DNA from: CALANV01 sp036381615 | GTDB lineage: Bacteria; Pseudomonadota; Alphaproteobacteria; CACIAM-22H2 | DNA length: 64,000 bases | Assembly (NCBI GenBank): GCA_036381615.1 | Contig: DASVCL010000031.1 | Location: forward strand, 1-64,000 | Direction of reading: 5' to 3' | In this document: positions 15,478 through 24,024 of the stretch, one piece after another | Layout: each line of letters opens with the position of its first letter | Position numbering within the stretch: position 1 is the first letter of the stretch | The notes under the pieces: generated by a model | Told to the model about the DNA's origin: nothing | Database searches by the model: none | What the model saw: the letters and a program-made list of their open reading frames with translations, nothing else | Position numbers and translations under genes: made by a program

Positions 15478-15498
15478 GCCGGACCCGCACGGTCCGGC
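15478..15498. terminator. Strong hairpin between convergent genes
   Basis: Perfect 8-bp stem GCCGGACC / GGTCCGGC with a five-base loop (CGCAC), placed between the DUF3775 gene end (15422) and the RTX gene end (15529). There is no T-tract, so it is either a non-canonical bidirectional terminator or an RNA-stabilising element. Confidence 0.5.
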
Positions 15499-15528
15499 CG
15501 CGAGCCTGCCGGGACGCGCGGGCGACGC

Positions 15529-16137
15529 TCAACCGGATTTCACGTCGCCGACGTCGAAGCCGAAAGCGAACATGTCCGAACCGAGGCTGTCAGCGCCGAT
15601 GATGGTCACGACGTCGCCGCCGCCGAAATCCAGCACCACGAACGTCTCCGCGAGCAGAACCGGCGTGATGGCGCCGCCAGGTTCGGGCGGCGGGGGGAAG
15701 TCCGTCGTGCCACCGCTGCTCCGCAAGAGAAGAAGAAGCTCGCCGAAATCGTCGATCCGATTGCCATCCACGGCATAGTCGAGGGCGACCTTGTCGCCTT
15801 CGGCAAGGTTGAAATCCTGGATGAAGCTCTGGCCCGTCCCGTTCCCGAAAAAGAACTGATCCGCGCCGGGGCCGCCGGTGAGGAAATCGGCATTCGGCGT
15901 TTCCTCCGGCACGGTCGCCGCGGCGAACTGTCCAAAAAGGCGGTCGTTGCCGGGTCCGCCGAACAGGAGATCGTTGCCGCGACTTCCGATCAGGTCGTCG
16001 CCGCCGCCGCCGCCGAAGATCAGGTCGTCGCCGTCGGCACCGCTCAGCGTGTCGCTCTCCGGCAGGCCGATGATCGTATCGGCCTCGGCGGTGCCGCCGG
16101 GCGGCCGCGCGCCGGGCGTCGCGATCAGAATAGCCAT
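15529..16137 (-). CDS. Short RTX calcium-binding protein, paralogue 1
   Basis: A 202-residue protein made almost only of RTX repeats and a C-terminal module. Residues about 18-75 hold nonapeptides such as GADGDDLIFGGGGGDDLIG; 80-115 contain GGPGADQFFFGNGTGQSFIQDF, the usual junction after the calcium roll. The C-terminus reads ETFVVLDFGGGDVVTIIGAD. There is no classical signal peptide, as expected for type I secreted proteins. The ATG is preceded by GGAGG. It is last in a run of three same-strand RTX genes (gap 43 bases). Confidence 0.85.
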   Translation of the reverse strand: MAILIATPGARPPGGTAEADTIIGLPESDTLSGADGDDLIFGGGGGDDLIGSRGNDLLFGGPGNDRLFGQFAAATVPEETPNADFLTGGPGADQFFFGNGTGQSFIQDFNLAEGDKVALDYAVDGNRIDDFGELLLLLRSSGGTTDFPPPPEPGGAITPVLLAETFVVLDFGGGDVVTIIGADSLGSDMFAFGFDVGDVKSG

Positions 16138-16180
16138 GTCCGCCTCCGTCCGGACGCGAAGAGAAGGTGCCGTGCCGTCG

Positions 16181-16789
16181 TTACTCCACGGACAGGAGAA
16201 AGTCGTTCAGAGGTGCGAGCGCATCGATTCCGACGACGGTCAGGCGGTCGCCGTTGCCGAAATCCAGCACCACGAACGTCTCCGGAAGCTGACTTTGCGT
16301 GATCCCGCCGCCGGGCTCGGGCGCCGGCGGGAAATTGGCGGGATCGTCGACGAGCCGGATACGGTTGAGGATTTCGAACGGATCGTCGAGGGGAACGCCG
16401 TCGATGCTGTAGAACAGCTCGATCTTGTCGCCCGCGTTGCGATCGAAGTCCTGGATGACGGTTTCGCCGCTGCCGTTCTCGAAGATGAAATGATCGGCCC
16501 CAGGGCCGCCGGTGAGAAGATCGATTCCGGGCGCCGCGTCCGCCGTATCGTCGGGCGCGAAGTCGGTCGCGACCTCGATGCCGCCGTCCAGGTGATCGTC
16601 GCCGGGACCACCATACAGAAGGTCGCTTCCGGCGCCGCCGAGCAGGCCGTCATCGCCGCCGCCGCCGAAGATTATGTCGGGGCCTTCGTGGCCGTCGAGA
16701 AGATCCTGTCCCTGCAGGCCAAAGATGAAGTCGGCCTCGGCGGAGCCGTCGATCTGATCGAAATTCGCGTTGTCGACAAGAAACGCCAT
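16181..16789 (-). CDS. Short RTX calcium-binding protein, paralogue 2
   Basis: A 202-residue protein of the same length and architecture as paralogue 1: RTX repeats at about 15-75 (GGGGDDGLLGGAGSDLLYGG), a junction GGPGADHFIFENGSGETVIQDF, a variable acidic insert, and a C-terminal module ETFVVLDFGNGDRLTVVGID. The shared P-x-P-E-P-G-G-x-I-T stretch before that module shows the two arose by duplication. A strong GGGAGG precedes the ATG. Probably secreted and calcium-binding; no enzymatic domain is visible. Confidence 0.85.
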   Translation of the reverse strand: MAFLVDNANFDQIDGSAEADFIFGLQGQDLLDGHEGPDIIFGGGGDDGLLGGAGSDLLYGGPGDDHLDGGIEVATDFAPDDTADAAPGIDLLTGGPGADHFIFENGSGETVIQDFDRNAGDKIELFYSIDGVPLDDPFEILNRIRLVDDPANFPPAPEPGGGITQSQLPETFVVLDFGNGDRLTVVGIDALAPLNDFLLSVE

Positions 16790-16856
16790 CGTCGCCTCCC
16801 TGCATGCGGCGAATCCGTCGCGCGCGCGAATTCAGCCGCCTTTCCGCGGCGGCGAT

Positions 16857-17564
16857 TCAGCCGGACGGAATGTCGAGTATGGAGTCGTCCGTGGGCGGCA
16901 CCGCCGGTTCGAAGAGCCAGTCGGCCGCGTCGAGCGTGTCGATCCCGAAAATCGTTATGAGGTCGCCGTTGCCGAAATCCAGGCCCAATGCGGTGGTCGG
17001 AACGGCGATCGCCGCGACCGTACCATCTTCGATATGGCTCTGCAGCTCGGCGAAGTCGTCGATATGGTCACCACCGACGCTGTGGTCCAGGAGGATCTGG
17101 TCGCCGTCGGTGCGGTTGAAGTCGGTGATGGTGTCGTCGCCGAACGTCGGCTCCGCGGCGTTGCCGAAGCGAAAGATGTCGGCGCCGGCGCCGCCCGTCA
17201 GGATGTCGGCATCCGCCCCGCCAAGGATCCGGTCGTCGCCCTCGTCGCCGAAGATGTCGTCGGACCCGGCATCGCCGATGAGGAGGTCGATGCCGGGGCC
17301 GCCGAAGATCTTGTCGAAACCGGGCCCGCCGTTGGCCGTGTCGTCGCCGTCGCCGGCCAGGAGCAGATCGTCGCCGGTCACGAGCGGGTCGGCGTCGACA
17401 AACGGCGGCTGATCGCCGGCCAGAAGGTCGGCGCCGGCGCCGCCCCAGATGATGTCGCTGCCGCCGTTGCCGATCAGGGCATCATCGCCCGCTTCGCCGG
17501 AGAGGCCATCGGGCTCATTCGTTCCCTCGTGCACGTCGGGATTCGGGGTGCCCGGGAAGATCAT
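16857..17564 (-). CDS. Short RTX calcium-binding protein, paralogue 3
   Basis: A 235-residue protein with more RTX repeats than its two neighbours (about residues 20-140, e.g. GNGGSDIIWGGAGADLLAGD and GDAGSDDIFGDEGDDRILGG), the junction GGAGADIFRFGNAAEPTFGDDTITDF and the C-terminal module LGLDFGNGDLITIFGID followed by a WLF end. Three in-frame starts lie close together (TTG 17582, ATG 17573, ATG 17564); the last has GGAGGAG at the best distance. It is probably first in a three-gene run. No adhesin or enzyme domain is seen. Confidence 0.85.
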   Translation of the reverse strand: MIFPGTPNPDVHEGTNEPDGLSGEAGDDALIGNGGSDIIWGGAGADLLAGDQPPFVDADPLVTGDDLLLAGDGDDTANGGPGFDKIFGGPGIDLLIGDAGSDDIFGDEGDDRILGGADADILTGGAGADIFRFGNAAEPTFGDDTITDFNRTDGDQILLDHSVGGDHIDDFAELQSHIEDGTVAAIAVPTTALGLDFGNGDLITIFGIDTLDAADWLFEPAVPPTDDSILDIPSG

Positions 17565-17983
17565 GGGACGCATCTCCTCCAAGGGCCAGGTTCGGCCGCG
17601 GAGGCTTACCGAGGCGGACCCCAGGTCACCAGCATCCGCGGCGCGTTTTCCGGCCGTTTGCGTCGAAACGCGGGGCGTCGGTCAGAGATACGGAGCGACA
17701 AGGGTCATAATAATCAGAAATAAATCCCATTAATCTGGAAATGACAGGCATGTTGTTCGATTGAAAAGGTGATCATTACTAGCCAAAAGTATCTGGCGGG
17801 CACTTTCGCCGCGGCTCGATCAAGCGCGGCTGTCCCACGCGGCCTACGCTCGATCCGCGGACGAATACGGATCCAAGGCGCCGCCGCATTGCGGTGTCCA
17901 CAACCGCCGGCCGAGCCATCTCCGCACCACGCGATCGCGACGTGAGGTGGATTTCGCCGGCGCACCCAACGACGCTGCCGTAG
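17565..17983. other. Intergenic region, 419 bases, upstream of the RTX run
   Basis: No convincing gene. The stretch 17704-17790 is markedly AT-rich (contains ATAATAATCAGAAATAAATC and GATCATTACTAGCC), in contrast to its surroundings, and is the likely promoter area of the RTX run read on the minus strand. Local base composition shift could also mark old insertion. Confidence 0.45.
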
Positions 17984-18313
17984 TCACGGCAAGGGTTCCT
18001 GGACGAGGTGGACGACACCGGCGACGGTCTCGACCGGCACGACGAAGGCGAGCCCGTGGCCGGGCGCGTTCAGTTCGGCGGCCTGCACGATCTCCTGCAG
18101 GATCGTGTCCTTCAGGTCCGAAGGGATGACCGTCAGGACGATTTCTTTTTCCGGTTCGATCTGAATGCCGAAGACCTTCATCTGCTCGTTGCGGCCGATT
18201 CCGCGCCCCAGCAGCACGGTTCCGCCATGGGCGCCCGCCTTCATCGTCGCCGCCAGGACCGTATCACCCCACCCTTTCCGCACGATGCTGACGATCAGAC
18301 ATGGGTTCAGCAT
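17984..18313 (-). CDS. PII-like signalling protein
   Basis: A 109-residue protein with the ferredoxin-like PII fold pattern: LIVSIVRKGWGDTVLAATMKAGAHGGTVLLGRG, then KEIVLTVIPSDLKDTILQEIV. Compared with GlnB the T-loop is shortened and lacks the uridylylated Tyr, so it is not a classical nitrogen PII but one of the PII-like proteins encoded next to transporters, which usually bind a nucleotide and control the partner. The ATG has GGAAGG upstream and overlaps the DUF1538 gene end by seven bases, strongly implying a shared operon and a regulatory role for the two DUF1538 membrane proteins. Confidence 0.85.
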   Translation of the reverse strand: MLNPCLIVSIVRKGWGDTVLAATMKAGAHGGTVLLGRGIGRNEQMKVFGIQIEPEKEIVLTVIPSDLKDTILQEIVQAAELNAPGHGLAFVVPVETVAGVVHLVQEPLP

Positions 18314-19047
18314 TTCCTTTCCTCCTTCCCGCGGGGCTTCAATCGAACAAGCGTTCCCACCGCCATTACGGAAATGATCGGCGCCAGCGCGATAAGCGCC
18401 ACCAGGCCAAAGCCTTGCATGATCGGTTCCTGCTCTCCCATCGCGGCCGATGCGCCCAAGGCCAGGGCAAGAAGGAAACTGTTGGCCAATGGCCCGGTGG
18501 CGACGCCGCCGGCATCCACGGCGATCGCGACGAAATCCCTGTCGCTCAGCCACAGCAGGACGATGACGAGCATATAGCCGGGCACGACCAGATAAAGCAG
18601 CGGGAGACCGTAGCTGATCCGGAGGATTCCCAGCCCGACCCACACGGCCACCCCGACGCAAACCGCATACAGGATGATCGACTTGCGGATCGAACCCTGC
18701 GATGCGGCCTCCACCTGATCGGCCAGTATGCGGACGGAAGGTTCGCCCAGCGCCGTGAGAAATCCAAGAAGCATGCCGACGACGACGAAAAGCCACGGCC
18801 GACCCAGAGCGGCGAAGGCCGCGCCGATGGCGCGTCCGAACGGCAGAAACCCGATGGCGATCCCAAGCAGGAACAGGAACAGACCGACCGCCGCAATCGC
18901 CGTTCCGATCAGGATGTCGGCGACGTGCCGACGCGGCAGCCTGAGGAAGGAAAGCTGGAAGATCAGAAAAAGCACCACCAGAGGCGCGACCGCGACCGCC
19001 ACGCTCCGGGCGGTGTCAGCGATCTCGTCCAGCAGCGCGCCGTTCAC
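18307..19047 (-). CDS. DUF1538 membrane protein, UmpB-like subunit of a cation/H+ antiporter
   Basis: A 246-residue protein with six or seven hydrophobic segments. The family signature FLTALGEPSVRILADQVEAASQG is clear, as is GGVATGPLANSFLLALALG. A pair of DUF1538 proteins (UmpA and UmpB) from Halomonas has been described to work together as a Na+(Li+,K+)/H+ antiporter; both partners are present here. It overlaps the second DUF1538 gene by four bases and the PII-like gene by seven. Which of the two corresponds to UmpA or UmpB cannot be decided by eye. Confidence 0.85.
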   Translation of the reverse strand: MNGALLDEIADTARSVAVAVAPLVVLFLIFQLSFLRLPRRHVADILIGTAIAAVGLFLFLLGIAIGFLPFGRAIGAAFAALGRPWLFVVVGMLLGFLTALGEPSVRILADQVEAASQGSIRKSIILYAVCVGVAVWVGLGILRISYGLPLLYLVVPGYMLVIVLLWLSDRDFVAIAVDAGGVATGPLANSFLLALALGASAAMGEQEPIMQGFGLVALIALAPIISVMAVGTLVRLKPRGKEERKC

Positions 19048-19739
19048 GACAGGAACATTCCCATGATCAGGATGGCGATGATCGGTCCAACGGAGGCGAA
19101 GCCGAGGAGTCCAAATCCGTCCGATAGCGCCGAGCGGCCGGCAAGAACGGAGCTGAGGCCGATGGCCAATGCCATGATCACCGGCGCCGAGAGCACGCCG
19201 GTCGTTACGCTTCCGGCATCGAAAGCCATCGGAATCAACGCCGCCGGCGCGAAAAGAGAAATGGCAAGCGCGATCGAATAGGCGGCCCCGAGCATGGATC
19301 TCATCGACCAGCCCGCAACGATGCGTACCATTGCAATGGCGACCAAAGCGGCAACGCCGAGGGCGATCACGTATACGACCGCCCCACGGGATATGTCACC
19401 GCGTGAGGCGGCGTCGACCTGTCGTGCGAGGACCAGGACGTCTGGTTCGGCGACCGTCGTTGCGAAGCCAAGAGCAAACGCGACGGCAACGATCAGCGCG
19501 AGCGAACCCTTCTTCGGCAGCTCGGCCCCGACGAATTTTCCCATCGGCAGGATGCCGAGATCGATGCCCGTGAAGAGAAGCAGCATGCCGACGATGGCGA
19601 GCGCCGAGCCTGCGAGGAATTGGAGAAACACGGCGAGCGGCGCCTGAACGAGCGCAATTTGAAGCACCGACACGACAGCGATGAGCGGCGCCACCGCCTT
19701 GAGCACTTCCAGGAGCTTTTCCCTCAGCAGGGAAATCAT
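19044..19739 (-). CDS. DUF1538 membrane protein, UmpA-like subunit of a cation/H+ antiporter
   Basis: A 231-residue polytopic protein, paralogous to its downstream neighbour: GFATTVAEPDVLVLARQVDAASRG matches the same DUF1538 signature, and FDAGSVTTGVLSAPVIMALAIG the second one. Expected to form a hetero-oligomer with the adjacent DUF1538 protein in the inner membrane. The frame is open to a TTG at 19775; the ATG at 19739 is chosen because it starts directly with the membrane-proximal helix MISLLREKLL. First gene of the DUF1538-DUF1538-PII run. Confidence 0.85.
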   Translation of the reverse strand: MISLLREKLLEVLKAVAPLIAVVSVLQIALVQAPLAVFLQFLAGSALAIVGMLLLFTGIDLGILPMGKFVGAELPKKGSLALIVAVAFALGFATTVAEPDVLVLARQVDAASRGDISRGAVVYVIALGVAALVAIAMVRIVAGWSMRSMLGAAYSIALAISLFAPAALIPMAFDAGSVTTGVLSAPVIMALAIGLSSVLAGRSALSDGFGLLGFASVGPIIAILIMGMFLS

Positions 19740-20034
19740 GATCCCGACTGTTGGCCGGGTCGCGACGCCTGTCAACCAAGCCTCGGCTCCTCACAATGAT
19801 CCGGCATTCCCGCTTCAGGCCGGAAAATCCGGTGATCGAGGCATGGCCTTCATGCTCATCCGGTGCGCGAACGAAGCCCCGACCGCCGCTGCAGACAGGA
19901 TCGGGTAAGAGACCCGTCTTCCTGGCATCGGGGCCGATCTCGAGCATCCAAGCGGCGACCGGCGCTTCCGTGAGCGGTTCGTCCCGGCACGGTCCGATCC
20001 GCAGCGCCACTCCAACGACAGGATCGTATCGAAT

Positions 20035-20925
20035 CTATTGCGGCTTTCGCATCACCAGGACGTCGCACGGCGCCGATCGCAGGAGGCGCTCTGCCGTGCT
20101 TCCCAGAAGCAGATCGAGAAGCGGGTTCCGCCCACGTGCGCCGATCACGAGAAGGTCGATTCCCTTGTCTTCGGCGAAATCCCTGACGACCAGCTCGATA
20201 TCGCTGCTTTCGATGAAAATCTGCATCGCGGACCGGCGCTCCGGCGCAAGGGCCGCAGCGGCGAGAAATCCGGCACACGCGTCGACCGCAGACTGGCGGC
20301 CGGCTTCATCGCCGGCCCTGCTGTCGGCGAGGCCGCCCGTGATGGGGCGATAACCGTGAAGCAGCGCGATGGTCGACGCCGGGAAAAGTTCGGCCGCACC
20401 TTCCAGCGCATGGCGCGAGACGTCCGAGAAGTCGGTGGCGACGGCCACACGGGCGTATGGCCGTCGGGCCCGCCCCTTGACGACAAGGACCGGCACGGGC
20501 GCCCGGCGGGCGAGACGGTCCACCGTCGATCCCAATATGAAGCGCCCGAAGGTTTCATTCCGCGCCGTGCCCGTCACGATGAGGTCGCAGCCGCGTTCCG
20601 CCGCCACGTTCAAGACGAGGTCGGTCGGCGTTCCGTCCTCGATGACGACTTCGAAGGGAACGTCGCGACCGAGGAGATCCTCCCGGACCTGCCGCTCCGC
20701 AATCGACATCCGGCGCGTGGAACTGCGGCGCCATGACGGCACCTCATGTTCGGCCTCGACGATCGTCTGATAGTCGGGTTCGAGCGCATGAACGACGACC
20801 AGGGCCGCGTTCCATTCGACCGCAAGCAGTACGGCACGGTCGAGCGCGCGGTCGCACCGGCCGCTCAGATCGGTCGCGAGGAGGATTCTTCGCGGCGTTG
20901 CGTATCGCTGCGATGCGTTCGACAC
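20035..20925 (-). CDS. Universal stress protein, two tandem UspA domains
   Basis: A 296-residue cytoplasmic protein. Domain 1 (about 12-150) ends with GTARNETFGRFILGST and domain 2 (about 158-296) with GARGRNPLLDLLLGST; both fit the ATP-binding G-x2-G-x9-G-S/T motif, so nucleotide binding is likely. The GTG start has GAGGTGA four bases upstream. It sits between the DUF1538 and mrp genes on the same strand, about 295 bases from each, which suggests a part in ion or osmotic stress adaptation rather than an unrelated function. Confidence 0.9.
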   Translation of the reverse strand: MSNASQRYATPRRILLATDLSGRCDRALDRAVLLAVEWNAALVVVHALEPDYQTIVEAEHEVPSWRRSSTRRMSIAERQVREDLLGRDVPFEVVIEDGTPTDLVLNVAAERGCDLIVTGTARNETFGRFILGSTVDRLARRAPVPVLVVKGRARRPYARVAVATDFSDVSRHALEGAAELFPASTIALLHGYRPITGGLADSRAGDEAGRQSAVDACAGFLAAAALAPERRSAMQIFIESSDIELVVRDFAEDKGIDLLVIGARGRNPLLDLLLGSTAERLLRSAPCDVLVMRKPQ

Positions 20926-21222
20926 GGGTTCACCTCAAACATCCAGACATCACGGGGAAACCCCACATGGCATGGTCCGCGCGGCCAATCGGGATCACGG
21001 CCCGGCGACGTGCCAGGAGTTGCGTTGACCGGATCGAGCGCCCAGCCGGACACCTTTACCTCCCGATTCATTTTGGGCGGCGTCGAATGTCGTTCAATAC
21101 GTCGATACGCGAGACCGCCCCACGACATGCCGGCTCTGCAGGCGGGCCTGCGGGCCAGCGATCCCAGCGGGGCGAAGCCGCCGGACCGCTACGGCTTCGG
21201 ACGAATGTCCCCGCGGCGGCTA

Positions 21223-21621
21223 TTACGAGAGCCGGCCTTCCGTCGGGGTGGGCTTCGTGTCCCGTTCGCCTGACGGAGTACGCCATTCAAAGTTTCGCGC
21301 GTTGCCTTCCACCCGGTCCCGGAACAAGGCGGCGCGCACCAACAGTATCAGGCTGACGGGCGTGGTCACGGTGACGAAGACCGCGATCAGGACTTCATGC
21401 ACCACCGGCCGTGTCTGCAGCACCGAGAAGCAGATGATCGACGCGATCAACACGCAGACGGTCCCGAGCGTCGTTCCCAGTGTCGGGGCATGGACCCGCT
21501 CGTAGAACTGGTCGAGCCGCAGCAGCCCGAGCGAGCCCGTGAGGGTCAACCCGGCGCCCACCAGGACGAACAGAGCCGTCAGCAGGGCCGCCCAGGCCGG
21601 CAGATCCGCGCCCGAGGTCAT
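21223..21621 (-). CDS. mrpG: Na+/H+ antiporter subunit G
   Basis: A 132-residue subunit with three hydrophobic segments and the MnhG/PhaG pattern GLLRLDQFYERVHAPTLGTTLG. It is part of the multisubunit Mrp (Mnh/Pha) antiporter, which exchanges Na+ or K+ for protons and supports growth at high pH and salt. Last gene of the operon, overlapping mrpF by four bases. The C-terminal 30 residues are hydrophilic and longer than in many homologues. Confidence 0.93.
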   Translation of the reverse strand: MTSGADLPAWAALLTALFVLVGAGLTLTGSLGLLRLDQFYERVHAPTLGTTLGTVCVLIASIICFSVLQTRPVVHEVLIAVFVTVTTPVSLILLVRAALFRDRVEGNARNFEWRTPSGERDTKPTPTEGRLS

Positions 21622-21899
21622 TCGATCACCTCGCCGCGCATCAGGAACTTGGACAGTGCCACCGTCGTGACGAAGCCGATCATGGCGATGACGAGTGCCG
21701 CTTCGAAGTACAGCGTGCTGCCCGAGCGAATTCCAAACGTCAGCATCAGCAGCATTGCATTGACATAGAGCGTATCGAGACCAAGCACCCGGTCCTGCGC
21801 CCTCGGACCTTTGATGATCCGGTATGCCGCGGCCGCCATCGCGAGGGCCAACATCACTTGCGCGACGACGAGCGACCAGCTCAGTACAAGCGCGCTCAT
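21618..21899 (-). CDS. mrpF: Na+/H+ antiporter subunit F
   Basis: A 93-residue subunit, three hydrophobic segments, with the MnhF signature KGPRAQDRVLGLDTLYVNAM. Its start overlaps the mrpE stop by four bases (ATGA) and its end overlaps mrpG, so all are translationally coupled. The frame is open far upstream; MSALVLSW at 21899 is the family-consistent start. Confidence 0.93.
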   Translation of the reverse strand: MSALVLSWSLVVAQVMLALAMAAAAYRIIKGPRAQDRVLGLDTLYVNAMLLMLTFGIRSGSTLYFEAALVIAMIGFVTTVALSKFLMRGEVIE

Positions 21900-22384
21900 T
21901 CGAAGATCTCCAACAGCAGTCGTTCGTACCGGCCTTTGATGGTGTCGATCCAGGCGGTCTCGTCGATCAGATCGAGAATGTGGAGGGTCAGGATGCCCCT
22001 TGCGGAGTCGAAACCGACCCAGAGGGTGCCCGGTGTTGCCGTGATGATGCAGGCCAGAACCACGAGCCCATACGGATTGCGCAGCTCGAGCGGGATATCC
22101 AGGAATCCGGACGTGATGCTTCGACGCTGCGCACCGAGGATGATCCGCGCCACGGCGATGTTCGATCGAACGACGTCGGCCACGACCAAGACGAACAGCC
22201 GGCCGATGGCGCGGGGCCGCCGGATGCGGCTCCGGGCCGGCTCCAGCGCCGTCATGGTCCAGCCGCCGAGCAGCGCCAGCGCGCCGCCGAGCAGAACGTG
22301 CCCCGGCGAGACAGTTTGATTGAGCACCAGCCACACCGCCAGGAGGCCGGCCGATAGCAGCGGGAACGGCAGAAGCGCCTTCAT
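21896..22384 (-). CDS. mrpE: Na+/H+ antiporter subunit E
   Basis: A 162-residue subunit. The family pattern is visible in SNIAVARIILGAQRR and in LACIITATPGTLWVGFD with the following LDLIDE. Two N-terminal hydrophobic segments anchor it. Its ATG at 22384 overlaps the mrpD stop (ATGA). Subunit E is needed for assembly of the complex. Confidence 0.93.
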   Translation of the reverse strand: MKALLPFPLLSAGLLAVWLVLNQTVSPGHVLLGGALALLGGWTMTALEPARSRIRRPRAIGRLFVLVVADVVRSNIAVARIILGAQRRSITSGFLDIPLELRNPYGLVVLACIITATPGTLWVGFDSARGILTLHILDLIDETAWIDTIKGRYERLLLEIFE

Positions 22385-24024
22385 GGGCCGACCTCCGCAT
22401 CGGAGCGTTGCACGCCGGTCGTCATCAGCACGGTTCGGACGTAGTCGCCCGGGGAATGCAAGGAAGCGGCGACATCCTGCATGTAACGCATCGCCGGCTC
22501 TGCCTGGGCGGTCAACGTCGCGCAGGCGAGCAGAAGGACGGCCACCGGTACCATCTCGATGACGCGCACCCGGGGCACGCTCCACTCCTGGGGTGTCCAG
22601 AATGTGCGAATCCCGGCTCGCATCATGGCGACGAGCGTCATCAACCCCGAAAGAATGATGAGCGCGAGCAGCACCCAGGTGATCGCCGGGACGTCCGCCT
22701 GCTGGCTCGACGGCTCGAACAAGGCCACAAGTATCGCGAACTTCGCGATGAAGCCGGATAAGGGCGGCAGCCCGGCCAGCACCAGCGCGCAACCCATGAA
22801 GCAGAGGCCGAGCAAGGCTTCGGTTGCCGGAATGGCGACGCCGATCTCTTCCTCTTCCTTCATATCGCCTTCGTCGTCCCCGCCGTACGCCTCGCGCGTC
22901 ACCGCGATCATGTCCGCGCCCGGCTCGTAGCCGCGCTCGACGAGCTCGACCAGCATGAAGAAGGCGGCGATGGCGAGCGTCGAGCTGACGAGATAGAACA
23001 GCGCCGCACCGGTCACGCCGGCATGCCCCATCGCGATCGACGCAACCAAGGTTCCGGACGAGACCAGAACCGTATAGCCGGCGAGGCGTCCCATGTTTTG
23101 GGACGCCAGCGCACCGATCGCGCCGAAGGCGATGGTCGCCATCCCGCTGAGCAGAAGCCACGTGCCGCCGAACCCGGCCGATGCGCCGCTTTCCGGGCCA
23201 AAGAGCAGCAGCCAGAGCCGCAGGATCACGTAGACGCCCACCTTGCTCAGAATGGCAAGGATTGCCGCTACGGGGGGCGCTGCGGCCGAATAGGCTGCCG
23301 GCAGCCAGAAGCACAGCGGCCATATTCCCGCCTTGACAAGGAACGCGATTCCGAGCACGGCGGCGCCCGTCTCGAGCAGCATCCTGGCCTCCGCCGGAAC
23401 CTGCGCCATGCGCACGGACAGGTCGGCCATATTGAGCGTGCCGGTCACCCCATAGATCAAACTCACGCCGATCAGGAAGAGCAGCGACGCGACGAGGTTG
23501 ACGGCGATATAATGGAGCCCCGCCCTGACGCGAGCAGTGCCCGAGCCGTGCAGCACGAGGCCATAGGACGCAGCGAGCAGCAGCTCGAAGAAGACGAAGA
23601 GGTTGAAAAGGTCGCCGGTCAGGAACGCACCGTTGATCCCCATCAAGAGCAGTTGGAACAGCGAATGGAAGTAGGGGCCGGCGCGGTGCCAGTGGGCGAG
23701 CGAATACACCACCGTCGCCAGAGCCAGCACGCTGGTGAGAACCAGCAGGACGGCCGACAGGCGATCCACGACCAGCACGATGCCGAATGGCGCGGGCCAG
23801 TCGCCGAGGCGATAAACGCCGACATGGGTGGACGTACCCTCGGCGGAGACCGCATCGACCGAATGCACCAGCGCAAGCGCCACACCGGCCAGGACGAGGA
23901 CCGTCGCGATGTTGATCGCGGCCTTGAGGCCATGCCGGCGCTCGTCAATGGCCAGCATGGCTGCCGTGGCAAGCAGCGGCAGCACGATCGGTACGATCAT
24001 CAGGTGATCGACCCACGGGGTCAT
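22381..24024 (-). CDS. mrpD: Na+/H+ antiporter subunit D
   Basis: A 547-residue polytopic protein related to complex I subunits NuoL/M/N. Proton-channel residues are seen in NLFVFFELLLAASYGL (the key Glu), LVKAGIWPLCFWLPAAY (the key Lys) and LLSGMATIAFGAIGAL. An acidic insert of about 20 residues (GGDDEGDMKEEEEIG) lies between late membrane segments and is unusual. The ATG at 24024 overlaps the mrpC stop. Part of the mrpAB-C-D-E-F-G operon. Confidence 0.95.
   Translation of the reverse strand: MTPWVDHLMIVPIVLPLLATAAMLAIDERRHGLKAAINIATVLVLAGVALALVHSVDAVSAEGTSTHVGVYRLGDWPAPFGIVLVVDRLSAVLLVLTSVLALATVVYSLAHWHRAGPYFHSLFQLLLMGINGAFLTGDLFNLFVFFELLLAASYGLVLHGSGTARVRAGLHYIAVNLVASLLFLIGVSLIYGVTGTLNMADLSVRMAQVPAEARMLLETGAAVLGIAFLVKAGIWPLCFWLPAAYSAAAPPVAAILAILSKVGVYVILRLWLLLFGPESGASAGFGGTWLLLSGMATIAFGAIGALASQNMGRLAGYTVLVSSGTLVASIAMGHAGVTGAALFYLVSSTLAIAAFFMLVELVERGYEPGADMIAVTREAYGGDDEGDMKEEEEIGVAIPATEALLGLCFMGCALVLAGLPPLSGFIAKFAILVALFEPSSQQADVPAITWVLLALIILSGLMTLVAMMRAGIRTFWTPQEWSVPRVRVIEMVPVAVLLLACATLTAQAEPAMRYMQDVAASLHSPGDYVRTVLMTTGVQRSDAEVGP

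Noticed and set aside
20954..20964. GGGGAAACCCC palindrome upstream of uspA
   Set aside because: Too short and common in this composition to support a regulatory call.
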